Assembly (NCBI RefSeq): GCF_000685095.1
Contig: NZ_BAYE01000030.1
Coordinates: 1-61,374 of the forward strand
Direction: 5' to 3'
DNA: 61,374 nucleotides
From: Paraburkholderia caledonica NBRC 102488
GTDB taxonomy: Bacteria > Pseudomonadota > Gammaproteobacteria > Burkholderiales > Burkholderiaceae
Shown here: piece after piece, positions 17,499 through 26,632 of the stretch
Numbering within the stretch: the stretch's first letter is position 1
How the letters are laid out: each line of letters opens with the position of its first letter
Translations under genes and position numbers: made by a program
Notes under the pieces: model-generated
Database searches by the model: none
What the model was told of the DNA's origin: nothing
Seen by the model: the letters and a program-made list of their open reading frames with translations, nothing else

Positions 17499-19190
17499 AT
17501 GCTGTCCCTTTCCACCGCCTCCACCGCCTCCACCGCCTCCACCGCCTCCACCGCCGACATAGCCGCACCGGTCTCCGAATCAGGCCCGGTTAGCAACGCC
17601 GATGCGTTCGGCGCGATAGATCGTGCGACCGCACCAGCCGGCGTGCGCAAGGCGATTTCGTTGCAGCAGCGCATTGCGTTGACGATGGCCTTGCTCGCCG
17701 CGCTGATGATCGCCATCGGCGTGCTAGGACTGGCGGGCGCATGGCGTGCGAACCAGGCGACGCGCGATACCTATGAGAACAAGCTGACGGCTGCGGTTCA
17801 CATTGGTAACGCCGAACTGCTGATTGCGCGTACCCGCCTCGTGCTCGGCGGTGCAATGGCGACGACCGACACTGCGCGCGGGGGGGAGCAGATTCGCCAT
17901 GCCGGCGACTTCCTCAAGCAGTCGGACGAACAGTGGCGCAGTTTCGTGAACGCGCCACACGATGCGGGCGAAGCGTCGCTTATCGACGCCGCGGGGCAGC
18001 GTCGCGACGCAATGCGTGTCGCGATGCGAGCGTTCCTCGACGCGCTGGAGTCAGGTGACCGGTCTACTGCGCAGCGGATCGGCGTATCGCAGTTGAGTAC
18101 GCTGTTCAACGACATGAGCGGCGCGAACGACACGCTCAAACGCTCGCTTTATGCCAATGCGAAACGCAGCTACGACGACGCGGAACACTACTTCAAGCTT
18201 TTCTTTGCGGGATCGACGGCAATGCTTGCGTTCGGCATCGCCGCGGCGGCGTTCAGCTGGCTGGCGCTGCGCCGTGCGATCGTTGCACCGCTTCGCGACG
18301 CGCTTGCACATTTCGACGCCATTGCGGCCGGAGATCTGAGCCGTACGGTTGCCCGTCACCGCGCCGATGAAATGGGACAACTGCTCGACGGGCTGCATCA
18401 GATGCAGGCGCGGCTCGCGCAAACGGTAACGGCGGTGCGCGACAGTTGCGAATCGATCGGTACGGCCGTTGGTGAGATTGCTGCCGGCACGCTGGATCTG
18501 TCCGCGCGTACGGAAGAGCAGGCGGCGTCGCTCGAGCAGACCGCCGCGAGCATGAGCGGCCTGACGGAGACGGTGCGCCGCAATTCGACGCGGGCGCAGG
18601 AAGCATATCGTGTCGCGCAGGAGGCGGCCTCGGCCGCGAACGAGGGCAATCATGCCGTCGAGGAAGTGAGCAAGACCATGGCCCGCATCGACGCCAGTTC
18701 GAGGAAGATCGCGGACATTACGGGAATCATCAAGGGCATCGCGTTCCAGACCAATATTCTCGCCTTGAACGCCGCCGTCGAAGCGGCGCGGGCCGGCGTG
18801 CATGGACGGGGCTTTGCCGTGGTCGCGGCCGAGGTGCGTTCTCTCGCGCAGCATGCGTCGACGGCTGCGAAGGACATTGGCGTGCTGGTGGCGGATTCCG
18901 TCGGCGCGGCGGCGGACGGCTCGACGCTCGTGACACATGCGGAAGGCGCGATCCGGGCCGTGCTCGATGCAGCCGGACGCTTTCGCGAAGTGATGAGCGA
19001 GATGACTGCCGCGGCCGAGGAGCAGCGCGTCGGCATCGAGCAGGTCGACGCCGCACTGACCATGATGGATTCGATCACGCAGCAGAACGCGGCGCTCGTC
19101 GAGCAGGCGAGCGCATGCGCCCAGTTACTCGACGAGCAGTCCCGGCAGTTGAGCCGGCAAGTCGCTGTGTTTCGCATCGGCGCCGCATAG
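17499..19190 (+). CDS. methyl-accepting chemotaxis protein
   Basis: A 563-residue chemoreceptor. After a 46-residue hydrophilic N-terminus, TM1 lies about 55-78, a four-helix-bundle-like periplasmic ligand domain follows, TM2 is about 228-250, then HAMP and the signalling domain. The signalling tip GIAFQTNILALNAAVEAARA is intact. No C-terminal CheR/CheB tether pentapeptide is present. The ATG at 17499 has AGAGG eight bases upstream. The N-terminus contains five STA repeats (see 17511-17555). Its position directly after aromatic-acid permeases suggests it steers the cell toward the pathway substrate; this is inference. Confidence 0.93.
   Translation: MLSLSTASTASTASTASTADIAAPVSESGPVSNADAFGAIDRATAPAGVRKAISLQQRIALTMALLAALMIAIGVLGLAGAWRANQATRDTYENKLTAAVHIGNAELLIARTRLVLGGAMATTDTARGGEQIRHAGDFLKQSDEQWRSFVNAPHDAGEASLIDAAGQRRDAMRVAMRAFLDALESGDRSTAQRIGVSQLSTLFNDMSGANDTLKRSLYANAKRSYDDAEHYFKLFFAGSTAMLAFGIAAAAFSWLALRRAIVAPLRDALAHFDAIAAGDLSRTVARHRADEMGQLLDGLHQMQARLAQTVTAVRDSCESIGTAVGEIAAGTLDLSARTEEQAASLEQTAASMSGLTETVRRNSTRAQEAYRVAQEAASAANEGNHAVEEVSKTMARIDASSRKIADITGIIKGIAFQTNILALNAAVEAARAGVHGRGFAVVAAEVRSLAQHASTAAKDIGVLVADSVGAAADGSTLVTHAEGAIRAVLDAAGRFREVMSEMTAAAEEQRVGIEQVDAALTMMDSITQQNAALVEQASACAQLLDEQSRQLSRQVAVFRIGAA
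17511..17555 (+). repeat. 5 x 9-bp tandem repeat coding (Ser-Thr-Ala)5
   Basis: TCCACCGCC is repeated five times without interruption at codons 5-19 of the chemoreceptor gene. The unit is a multiple of three, so copy-number change alters the length of the cytoplasmic N-terminal tail without breaking the frame. Confidence 0.95.
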
Positions 19191-19244
19191 CGATGCCGGT
19201 GCGGTGCGGCCTTGCCTCAGCGCACGGCTCTTACGACTTATGAC

Positions 19245-19605
19245 TTACGACTGTGACGACACCTGCTCGCGCCACCGATACGCCTGCTGCCATCCAAGCA
19301 AACGCTTGAGCTTCTCGTTACTCAGCAAGGTCTCGAATTCACCGAGCGGTTTTTTTACCGGCACATTCGGGTAGTAGGTCTTCAGCAGTTCTGCAACGGG
19401 GCGGTTAGAGGAGACGTCGTCGGCGGCGACATTCATCACCGTGTAGCCGAGCCCGTCTTTTTCAATGCCGAGACGGCAGGCCGCCGCGAGGTCGCGGCCG
19501 TCGATATAGCTCCATGCGATGCGCTTTCTCAATGCAGGGTTCTTCAGCCAGACAGAGAATTTCTGATAGTCCTCGGGATCGAGTACGTTGCCGATACGGG
19601 AGCAG
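19245..19605 (-). pseudogene. C-terminal part of an NAD(P)-dependent epimerase/oxidoreductase, truncated by an IS6 fragment
   Basis: About 117 residues match the C-terminal half of an extended SDR/epimerase (RIGNVLDPEDYQKFSVWL, YIDGRDLAAACRLG, MNVAADDV and a terminal EKLKRLLGWQQAYRWRE). The Rossmann N-terminus and catalytic Tyr-Lys are gone. Reading upstream, the frame runs straight into 22 residues of an IS6 transposase (DETYIRVKGEWRHLYRAAD), making an accidental chimera starting with GTG at 19670. The native gene was cut when the IS arrived or recombined. Unlikely to be functional. Confidence 0.8.
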
Positions 19606-19683
19606 TCCTTGTCGGCGGCCCGGTAAAGATGCCGCCATTCGCCCTTGACGCGAATGTACGTTTCGTCCACTCGCCAACTCGTT
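19606..19683 (-). mobile_element. IS6-family transposase fragment
   Basis: The minus strand reads TSWRVDETYIRVKGEWRHL, the segment around the first catalytic aspartate of IS6/IS26-type DDE transposases. Compare SWRVDETYVKIRGKWACLY in the longer copy at 50582-51246. Only about 25 codons remain, bounded by the IS3 element on one side and the epimerase remnant on the other. Confidence 0.75.
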
Positions 19684-19718
19684 CTAAACCGCCCCAGGAA
19701 TCGTGGAGGCTGGTTGGT

Positions 19719-20465
19719 TTAAGTCGATGCGGATTCAGCGGCGGCTGTTTCAAGTTGCTGATAGTAGTTTGCCTCAGCTTCGGCGGGCGGGATATAGCCA
19801 AGCGGTTCCATCAACCGATCATGATTGAACCAGGCCACCCACTCCAGCGTTGCCATTTCAACGGATTCCCCGTTTTCCAGGTGCGGCGATGAATCAGTTC
19901 ATCCTTGTATAAGCCGTTGATCGTTTCAGCCAGGGCGTTGTCATAGCTGCCGCCCCGGCTGCCGACCGACGGTTCGATGCCCGCTTCGGCCAACCTTTCG
20001 CTGTAGCGAATGCTGACGTATTGGGACCCTCTGTCAGAATGGTATATCAAGGTTCCGTCGTCGCCCGGGCGCCGCGCGTAAAGCGCCTGTTCAAGTGCAT
20101 CCAGAACGAAGTCCGTAGTCATCGAACTGCTGACTCGCCGGCCGACGATACGGCGAGCGAACACATCGATCACGAAGGCCACATACAGCCAGCCCTGCCA
20201 CGTCGAAACGTAGGTGAGCGCGCCACCGCGATATGCTCCCGGTTCATCTGCTTCCAGACTTTATCCGCGCCGTAGACCTGCATGTTGGCCTGTCACACAC
20301 GCTGGATCTCCGGCCGCAGCCGTTCATCGCGGATTGCGCGAACAGAGCGCCGCGACGGAACACGAAGCTGCGCGGCATGGCGCGGGTAGCTCGACGGGGC
20401 AATCCGCAAGACCTTGCAGATCGGCTCGACCCCGAAGGTGTCGCGATGCTGATCGATGAAGGCCT
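19719..20465 (-). pseudogene. IS3-family transposase OrfB, multiply disrupted
   Basis: The DDE integrase domain is split. Residues up to HIAVAR (about 20223) are followed directly by LTYVSTWQGWLYVAFVID, skipping roughly fifty residues of the usual protein. SDRGSQYV carries the second catalytic aspartate and NALAETINGL the glutamate. A frameshift at 19873-19876 moves the end (EMATLEWVAWFNHDRLMEPL, then IPPAEAEANYYQQLE) to another frame, stopping at 19719. An in-frame TGA also precedes QANMQVYG. Confidence 0.8.
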
Positions 20466-20744
20466 TCAGGACTTGAAACGGCGGTCGAGCTCCGCCTGGG
20501 CGAAAAACGCGCTCGCGACCTTGAGAATCTCGTTGGCACGACGCAACTCCTTAACTTCGCGGTCCAAGGGCTTGAGGCGTTCGCGCTCGTCTGTGGTCAC
20601 GCCATCGCGCTCACCGTGGTCGACCTGGTCGCGCTTGACCCACTCGTGCAGTGTCTGCGGTGTGCAGCCAATCATCGGCGCAATCGATTCGACCGCCGCC
20701 CACATCGACGGATGTTCGCTACGCTGCTCGCGCACCAGGCGCAC
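20466..20744 (-). pseudogene. IS3-family transposase OrfA (helix-turn-helix subunit), N-terminus not resolved
   Basis: About 92 residues of OrfA remain readable, beginning at a GTG at 20744: RLVREQRSEHPSMWAAVES, then HEWVKRDQVDHGERDG and KELRRANEILKVASAFFA, the helix-turn-helix and zipper of this protein type. Upstream frame continues FVTERRAVRLV without a clear start, so the first residues may be lost. OrfA needs OrfB by programmed frameshifting to make active transposase, and OrfB is destroyed here. Confidence 0.7.
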
Positions 20745-20790
20745 TGCGCGCCGTTCGGTGACAAATTCGCAGAAGGTGCCTGTGAGCGAG

Positions 20791-21295
20791 ACGCGAGAAT
20801 GAGCACGGAAGCAGCGGCCAAAGGCGCCGAACGGGAAGACGGCGTGGCGGCTGCTTCGGCAGGGCTTCGACGCTCGTGCTTCAACGGTGCCAAGCCGCAG
20901 CGCGCAGACGCCCTCCGGTTGCCATACAGTATCGGCCCACCGGGCGTAAGATAGGCAGACATTGTGGCGGAGGCCCCCTCATGTTCCATGATCCTGTTCA
21001 GCTTCGCGTTCATCGAATTGACATTGCTGGTGGTCGTACTGATTGTCGTCAGAGAAGCGCGCGCCCGGCGGCAGCGGCAGCGGGAAGGCAAACGCGCTCA
21101 CGCGGGAACAAACATGGGTAGAGAGGCCTTGCGCCAGCTTCGTGAGTTGCGTTTGTATAACGGCTATACCGTGCCTATGCCATGCCTGTGCCACGCACGT
21201 AGGCCGTTCACGCAGCGCGCGTGGGATCGGTTCTCGACCGGGCCTGACCACAAGCGGCGGGCCGTTATATGGCTATTGAAAAGGGAGAGTTGTTC
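20791..21295. other. gap before the aldolase gene
   Basis: About 500 nt between the decayed IS3 element and the aldolase gene. Apart from one possible small membrane-protein frame at 20988, no gene is convincing. A short inverted repeat GTATA/TATAC lies at 21155-21169 and could belong to the aldolase control region. Confidence 0.4.
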
Positions 21296-21314
21296 ATGGC
21301 TACTGACAGGATGA
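20988..21314 (+). CDS. possible small membrane protein
   Basis: A 108-residue frame with one strong hydrophobic segment at the N-terminus (ILFSFAFIELTLLVVVLIVV) followed by a basic tail (REARARRQRQREGKRAH). GGAGG lies upstream but 15 nt away, which is long. It overlaps the aldolase start by 19 nt. I recognise no family, and it could be a chance frame. The membrane segment is the only reason to list it. Confidence 0.25.
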   Translation: MILFSFAFIELTLLVVVLIVVREARARRQRQREGKRAHAGTNMGREALRQLRELRLYNGYTVPMPCLCHARRPFTQRAWDRFSTGPDHKRRAVIWLLKRESCSWLLTG

Positions 21315-22192
21315 TGGCGCAGGTTTGTGAAAAGCAGGGCTTTTTCGCGGCTCTCGACCAGAGCGGCGGATCGACGCCCAGTGCATTGCGGTTGTACGGC
21401 GTTCCGGACACCGCATACAGCGACGACGCCGGCATGTTCAGACTGATTCACGAGATGCGGATGCGCATTATCACCGCGCCCGCGTTTACCGGCGACCGGA
21501 TAATCGGCGCGATTCTATTCGAAGCCACCATAGACGGACAGGCCGGAGGCAAACCGGTGCCGGCCTTTCTGTGGGAAGAGCGCGGCGTCGTGCCGTTCCT
21601 GAAGGTCGACAAAGGTCTGCAGGCCGAAGCCGACGGCGTGCAACTGATGAAGCCGGTGCCTGGCCTCGACGCGGTGCTCGAGCGGGCGGCGAAGCTCGGA
21701 ATTTTTGGCACCAAGATGCGTTCGGTCATCCACCAGAATTCGCCGACTGGCATTGCGGCGATCGTGAAGCAGCAATTCGAATTCGGCGCGCAGATCAACG
21801 CGCACCACCTGATGCCGATTCTCGAAGCCGAGGTGCTGATCAAGAGTCCCGACAAGGCGGGCGCCGAGGCCACGCTGCGCGCGGAACTGACCAAGGGTCT
21901 CGACGCGTTGCCGTCAGGCAGCCGCGTGATGCTCAAGCTGACGCTGCCTGAAGTAGCGGATTTTTATCGGCCGTTAATCGAGCATCCGCGGGTGGCGCGG
22001 GTTGTCGCGCTGTCGGGAGGCTATTCGCGAACGGACGCATGCGAACGGCTCGCTTCCAATCACGGGATGATTGCGAGCTTCTCGCGGGCGTTGATCAACG
22101 AACTCAGGAAGCCGATGAGCGACGGTGAATTCAACGCGGCGCTGGAGACGGCCGTCGAAGAAATCTATCGAGCTTCCGTCAACAAGGTTTGA
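21296..22192 (+). CDS. fda: class I fructose-bisphosphate aldolase
   Basis: A 298-residue class I (Schiff-base) aldolase that interconverts fructose 1,6-bisphosphate with dihydroxyacetone phosphate and glyceraldehyde 3-phosphate. Family stretches include FFAALDQSGGSTPSAL, FLWEERGVVPFLKVDKGLQ, PGLDAVLERAAKLGIFGTKM and ALSGGYSRTDACERLA. Of the conserved lysines, those in FLKVDKG and FGTKMRS are visible. The ATG at 21296 has AAGGGAGAG about eight bases upstream. It sits alone among IS remnants, unlinked to other glycolytic genes, so it is probably an accessory isozyme. Confidence 0.93.
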   Translation: MATDRMMAQVCEKQGFFAALDQSGGSTPSALRLYGVPDTAYSDDAGMFRLIHEMRMRIITAPAFTGDRIIGAILFEATIDGQAGGKPVPAFLWEERGVVPFLKVDKGLQAEADGVQLMKPVPGLDAVLERAAKLGIFGTKMRSVIHQNSPTGIAAIVKQQFEFGAQINAHHLMPILEAEVLIKSPDKAGAEATLRAELTKGLDALPSGSRVMLKLTLPEVADFYRPLIEHPRVARVVALSGGYSRTDACERLASNHGMIASFSRALINELRKPMSDGEFNAALETAVEEIYRASVNKV

Positions 22193-22611
22193 TGCGCGCG
22201 GAGCGAAGCCACAGCGAGCCGTCGGCGGGAACGGCTGCACGCGCCGCTGACCTCGGTCGGAATCCGTGGGAGCCAACGGCCATTTCTCGGGAAAAACCGG
22301 CACGTCGATTCTACGGCCGATCGGAGTGAACTTCAGCGTTCCGGACGACGTTCCGGCAGATCTGTTCAAGACGGACCCGGTCGGCCTGTTTCTCCAGCAA
22401 GGCGTCCCGACCCCGACACGGGCTTCGGACCGGTGTTGTGCGGAGGTCACGTAGGATGTCCGTTTGACACTTGTCGTCCCGGACGCATCTGAGTAACGAT
22501 GCCAAAAGCCGGAGCTGCGAATGCCTCATCGTTAGGGTATGGCTCGCGGCGCGTCCGGGAAATCGCAGATGCTGGTTCATCGCGTCAATGCAAAGAGAGA
22601 GGCCGCCACAG
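22193..22611. other. gap without a recognisable gene
   Basis: About 419 nt between the aldolase and the MlaC-like gene. It contains a proline-rich open frame at 22266-22454, but neither start signal nor family is evident. It probably holds the MlaC-like gene's promoter. Confidence 0.4.
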
Positions 22612-23235
22612 ATGAAGACTCGGTTTCTGTTGTACTTCTGTGTAGCGCTGTTCGCGTTGCAAGGTGCCGCCTATGCGCAAGTCGATTCCTCGGACCCGCA
22701 GATACTTATCAGGACTGCGACGCAGCAGATACTCGACGAGGTGCGTACCCGGGCGATCGATCCGAACGATATTCGCCGCATCATGGATATCGTCGACAGG
22801 GACATTCTTCCGTACACCGATTTTCGCCGCACAACGTCGCTCGCGATGGGCCGCCACTGGCAGTCGGCGACGCCGGCACAGCAGCGGCAGTTGATCGAAC
22901 AGTTCAAGTTACTCCTGATTCACACGTACTCGGGCGCCATTGGCCAGCTGCGTGCCGATCAACAGATCAAATACCCGCCGTCGCGCATCGACCCGGCCGA
23001 TTCGGACGTGGTGGTGCGCACCGTCGCGATTAGAGGTGGTGAGCCGGTGGAGATCGACTACCGGCTGTACAAGACGTCGCAAGGCTGGCGTTTATATGAC
23101 ATAAACGTGCTTGGCGTGTGGCTGGTCCAGACGTATCGACAGCAGTTCAGCGACGAGATCCGACAGAACGGCATCGACGGTCTGATCCGGTTGCTTATTG
23201 AACGCAACCAACACCTCGCTTCTGACAAACAGTGA
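22612..23235 (+). CDS. MlaC/Ttg2D-like periplasmic phospholipid-binding protein
   Basis: A 207-residue secreted protein of the MlaC family, which shuttles phospholipid between the outer-membrane MlaA complex and the inner-membrane MlaFEDB importer. The signal peptide is MKTRFLLYFCVALFALQGAAYA. The mature protein contains the family sequences YTDFRRTTSLAMGRHWQSAT, LLIHTYSGAIGQLRAD and YDINVLGVWLVQTYRQQFS. The ATG at 22612 follows GAGAGAGG. No other mla gene is near, so it is an isolated paralogue; core function would be elsewhere in the genome. Confidence 0.88.
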   Translation: MKTRFLLYFCVALFALQGAAYAQVDSSDPQILIRTATQQILDEVRTRAIDPNDIRRIMDIVDRDILPYTDFRRTTSLAMGRHWQSATPAQQRQLIEQFKLLLIHTYSGAIGQLRADQQIKYPPSRIDPADSDVVVRTVAIRGGEPVEIDYRLYKTSQGWRLYDINVLGVWLVQTYRQQFSDEIRQNGIDGLIRLLIERNQHLASDKQ

Positions 23236-23640
23236 TGGGCCAGGATACGGGCTCTAAGTGAGCTGGGCCGATGCTCGCATCATGATGAGCCTATGCCGGT
23301 AAACTACGGTTTGCGTCAAGGTCTCCGATTGTGGGCACATGAAATCGGACGGCGCGACCTCGCTATGCGCGAGTGCATCAATCAGTGCGAGCGAACGTTC
23401 TCGATTTGGAAAGGCGACTTCGCCAAACGCGGATGCATAACATCGCGCGTGCGACTACACTGACGCACCGTACCGCCAGGAGTTGCATGAAGCTCTGCCG
23501 GCTCTGCGGCGCGTCCATGTTCCTGATCGACCTGTTCCGGCGCAGCCATACAGTTGGCGCACCCCCGGCATCCCGGAGCAATGCATGAAGACAAACGGCT
23601 CTATTTCCTGACCGCCCGCCGGCTCTGCGGCAATGAGCGC
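23236..23640. other. gap without a recognisable gene
   Basis: About 405 nt. A 14-nt direct repeat GCCGGCTCTGCGGC occurs near 23498 and 23618. Two short frames carry a CxxC pair (LCRLCGASM), but there is no other support for a gene. It probably belongs to decayed mobile DNA. Confidence 0.35.
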
Positions 23641-24427
23641 TAGGAGAAGACGCTTACCAGTCTGTTGAAAAGCGCTCCGTCCTGAAGAGCAAAGCAGTGT
23701 TCAACAGTTTTGCCATGCAATGTGGCGGTGAATTGCGGCTCGTCGAGTGGTTCTTGCACGCGCCTGCGCTGGCGTGGCGGTCCGGCGTCGTGCAGTGCTT
23801 TCACCATGCCGGCTCGTCGCAACGCTCCTCGTGGCATCACGCTTGGCACTGGGCCATGCGGGTCGGATCGGTGGCGACCATCGTCAGTTTGAGTTGCTGG
23901 TCAACGCGCTTGACGCCGCGATAGGCCGTCTGCCAAATGTGGCCAATGGTCTGTATGCAGCCAGAATGCTCCTCGATACGGGACATGCGCCGTCACATGC
24001 GAGCGGGCCATCGCTCACAAAGTCTCGGGTGTCGCAAGCCTCGCCAGCGCCTACTGTCTTTGCATAAGTTGAGCAGCTGCTATGCGTTCGCGCTCGGCGA
24101 AACCGTCTGCGTGATTGACCACGGCGCCGACGGCCAGCCCCGAGCGATTCTCAATCAGCATGTGCCCGTCATAGCACAGGATGGCTGAACTCTTTTTGCT
24201 CTTCTTGAACAGACGTGCATCCGGTGCGTATCGTTGCTGCGTCGCGTGCCGTCCCAGGCCGTGTCGGCATTGCGCCCGCCGCTCGGTGGCGGCTCATCGT
24301 CCAAGCTGTCCTTCGCACGGAAGCTCTTGTGACTCTGCCATGCCTGTATCAGCGCACGGTCGACTGAGCAATGCCCTCTGGACAGCAAGCCCGGAAGGGA
24401 AGCGACCAACAGAAGGGGACTAATCAC
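23641..24427 (-). mobile_element. decayed IS5-family (IS1182/IS5-like) transposase remnant
   Basis: On the minus strand the clearest part (24160-24370) reads SVDRALIQAWQSHKSFRAKD, then SNDTHRM and, after frameshifts, YDGHMLIENRSGLAVG, matching the central DDE region of IS5-type transposases (typically TLIQAWASHKSF, SNDTHES, GHVLMDNRHGLIV). Beyond about 24150 only short stretches are readable. Multiple shifts and stops make it inactive. The outer limits are approximate. Confidence 0.6.
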
Positions 24428-24673
24428 AGCAAGCATAGACTGGGCGATGGCCGCGCCTATAATGTAGATGCAGCCTCACGACTTGTGGAAGCCGGCAGGG
24501 CAGTCGACAAGCTTAGGACAACGACTTTACCCGCCGTCGCTTCCACCTGCAAGCATCAGGCCGACGTCACAGTTGCGATCGACACCTGGTGCTTACCTGC
24601 GCCCGGCGGTTGCAACGGGCGTTTTCCCAAATCCAAAAGCGAACAGTCGCGAACGTTGGGCGGAGGATCGACC

Positions 24674-25324
24674 ATGGTGGCTAACGAAATTTCCGGGGTA
24701 AGAATTCCCGATAGCAAATTAGCGCGAGAAGCAACGCAGTTCATTCGCGACACGGAGAGCGATTTTCTGTTCCAGCATTCCACGCGCGTCTATTTCCGGG
24801 GTGCGTTGACCGCGAAGCGGAAGGGGCTGCCGTACGATGCGGAACTGCTTTACGCGGCGGCGATGTTCCATGATGTCGGATTGACCCCAGCCTTCCGGCA
24901 GAGCCAGCTTCGCTTCGAGGTCGATGGTGCCAATGCAGCGCGGGATTTCCTGCGAAGCCATGGCATTGAGGAAGGCAATATCGAGAAGGTCTGGCTCGCG
25001 ATCGCGCTGCACACCACACAGGGAATTTCCGCGCATCTGCATCCCGTCGCCGCGCTTACCGCAGAGGGAGTGATGATGGATCTGGTGGGTTTAGGCTATG
25101 ATGAATTCACTGACGCGCAGTTGAGGGCGGTGACTGCAGCGTATCCTCATCCGCCGCACTTTGTGGAAGACGTACTCCAGTCGCTCTACGATGGTCTGAA
25201 GCACCGGCCACAGACAACCCAGGGGACCGGCCTTGCCGATGTCATCGCTGACAAGGATCCAGATTTTCGCCGGCGGAACTTTTGCGGCCTCATGCGGAGC
25301 TCGCCTTGGGCCGCCCGGGGTTGA
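24674..25324 (+). CDS. HD-domain hydrolase, cyanamide hydratase-like
   Basis: A 216-residue HD-superfamily protein. Metal-binding residues are H35 (FQHSTRVY), H66-D67 (AAMFHDVGLTP) and H113 (ALHTTQGI), in the order expected of the HD fold. The layout ALYAAAMFHDVGL, FEVDGANAARDFL, ALHTTQGISAHLHPV, PDFRRRNF corresponds to proteins annotated as cyanamide hydratase-like or as uncharacterised HD proteins. The start ATG at 24674 (MVANEISGVRIPDS) is preceded by GGAGG. Many members of this group have no proven substrate. The gene sits between IS remnants as a single unit. Confidence 0.85.
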   Translation: MVANEISGVRIPDSKLAREATQFIRDTESDFLFQHSTRVYFRGALTAKRKGLPYDAELLYAAAMFHDVGLTPAFRQSQLRFEVDGANAARDFLRSHGIEEGNIEKVWLAIALHTTQGISAHLHPVAALTAEGVMMDLVGLGYDEFTDAQLRAVTAAYPHPPHFVEDVLQSLYDGLKHRPQTTQGTGLADVIADKDPDFRRRNFCGLMRSSPWAARG

Positions 25325-25699
25325 CGGGTCCGCACTCGCCTGACGAATGTACATGGCCTCGCCTCTGCTTGAGAGGGATGGGTGAGCCGTCGTGGCTCGC
25401 TGTGCGAAGAGAGTAGTCGCGGAAGTTATAGCTTGTAGGCGGATTCGACGGTTGCGTTAACTTCTTAACCATTGGCTTATTGGTCGCACCTGCGTGGAGT
25501 TCACATGCGGACCGAAAAAGCACCCTGTTACCTGGTGCTGGCGTGCAAAAAACGTGCACGCGCAAGTGCGATCTATGACCGTCTTGTTGCGTCCACTCCT
25601 CCGTTTCCCGTTCTGATCGGAGAGGCTTGAGTCGATGAAAATTCCAGAGTTGTAATGCGCTCTATTCGTGGTCCGCAGTGCTCATAAGGAGAGCTTGAA
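25325..25699. other. gap upstream of the MDR oxidoreductase
   Basis: About 375 nt with no convincing gene. A GCGTGC/GTGCACGC inverted arrangement lies at about 25542-25562. The ribosome site AAGGAGAG for the next gene is at 25687-25694. Confidence 0.4.
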
Positions 25700-26632
25700 A
25701 TGACAGCATCGATGCAGGCAGTTCAGATCGAGGAGTATGGCGGACCGGACGTGCTCAATCTGCGCCGGTTACCGATCCCAACGCCGATCGAAGGAGAGGT
25801 TGTCGTCAAGGTGATGGCAGCGGGCGTCGGTCCGTGGGATGGGTGGATTCGCGCGGGAAAGAGCGTTCTACCGCAACCACTGCCTCTAACGCCCGGTTCC
25901 GACATTGCCGGGGTCGTCGTTGAAGTTGGTCCCAATGTCAAGGAACTGGCGGTCGGGGACGAGATTTTCGGCGTGACCAACCGTCGCTTCACGGATGGTT
26001 ATGCGCAGTATGCGAGAGCCAGGGTCGACATGCTCGCCGCGAAGCCCTCCAGCATGACTTTCAACGAAGCGGCATCGATGCCCGTCATCGCGGTAACCGC
26101 TTGGCAGATGCTTCACGAGTTCGCGAGCATAAAAGCAGGGCAGCGTGTTCTTATTCTCGGCGGTGCCGGCAACGTCGGAGCATACGCCGTACAACTCGCG
26201 CACCTGGCCGGCGCCGAGGTCGTTGCAACTGCGTCGGACGCCCAGGCTGACCATGTGCGGGCTTTGGGGGCGGACCTAATCATCGAGCGAAGCATGCGTC
26301 GCGTGGACCTGTATTCCGGCAGTTTCGACGCCGTCATCGACACTGTCGGCGGCGCAGCGCTCGAGCAGTCGTATGCGCTTGTGCTCCCGCGCGGGGTAGT
26401 CGTCTCCGCAGTGCAGAAGCCCGATAGTACGCGACTCCCCCAACATGTGCGCTCGGACTTTCTGTTGGTGGATGTCGGCACACGTATTTTGGAATCGCTC
26501 GTCCGTCTCGCGGCTGACGGTGATCTGAAGGTCCGGCTAGGCGATGTTCTGCCACTTGCCGACGCACGCCGGGCGCATCAAATGCTTGACGGTTCCAAGC
26601 ATCAGCCCGGAAAAATCCTTCTTATTCCCTGA
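25700..26632 (+). CDS. NAD(P)-dependent MDR oxidoreductase (quinone-oxidoreductase-like)
   Basis: A 310-residue medium-chain dehydrogenase/reductase lacking the structural-zinc loop, as in quinone oxidoreductases. The GroES-like N-terminus covers about 1-120 (GVGPWDGWIRAGK, TPGSDIAGVVVEVG). The nucleotide-binding domain carries LILGGAGNVGAYAVQLA, the usual AxxGxxG site. It should reduce a quinone or enone with NAD(P)H. The ATG at 25700 has AGGAGAG just upstream. It is flanked by IS remnants and stands alone. Confidence 0.9.
   Translation: MTASMQAVQIEEYGGPDVLNLRRLPIPTPIEGEVVVKVMAAGVGPWDGWIRAGKSVLPQPLPLTPGSDIAGVVVEVGPNVKELAVGDEIFGVTNRRFTDGYAQYARARVDMLAAKPSSMTFNEAASMPVIAVTAWQMLHEFASIKAGQRVLILGGAGNVGAYAVQLAHLAGAEVVATASDAQADHVRALGADLIIERSMRRVDLYSGSFDAVIDTVGGAALEQSYALVLPRGVVVSAVQKPDSTRLPQHVRSDFLLVDVGTRILESLVRLAADGDLKVRLGDVLPLADARRAHQMLDGSKHQPGKILLIP

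Larger units (their letters stand above)
19683..20790 (-). mobile_element. decayed IS3-family insertion sequence
   Basis: Both transposase frames are recognisable on the minus strand. OrfA (20466-20744) reads SMWAAVESIAPMIGCTPQTL with a leucine-zipper-like end. OrfB carries YGADKVWKQMNREHIAVAR and then, after a missing internal segment, DVFARRIVG, SDRGSQYVSIRYSERLAEAG and NALAETINGLYKDELIHRR. OrfB has a nonsense codon (Trp to TGA before QANMQVYG), an internal deletion near 20222 and a 1-base deletion in an A run (19873-19876), so transposition from this copy is impossible. The right end is about 19683 (TAAACCGCCCCAGG); the left end was not resolved. Confidence 0.82.

Noticed and set aside
17511..17555. 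CRISPR-like repeat array
   Set aside because: The units are 9 bp with no spacers and lie within a coding sequence, so this is a tandem repeat.
23373..23588. Small frame with a CxxC pair (LCRLCGASM)
   Set aside because: It is only 71 codons, has no second metal pair, family match or ribosome site, and lies next to mobile-element debris.
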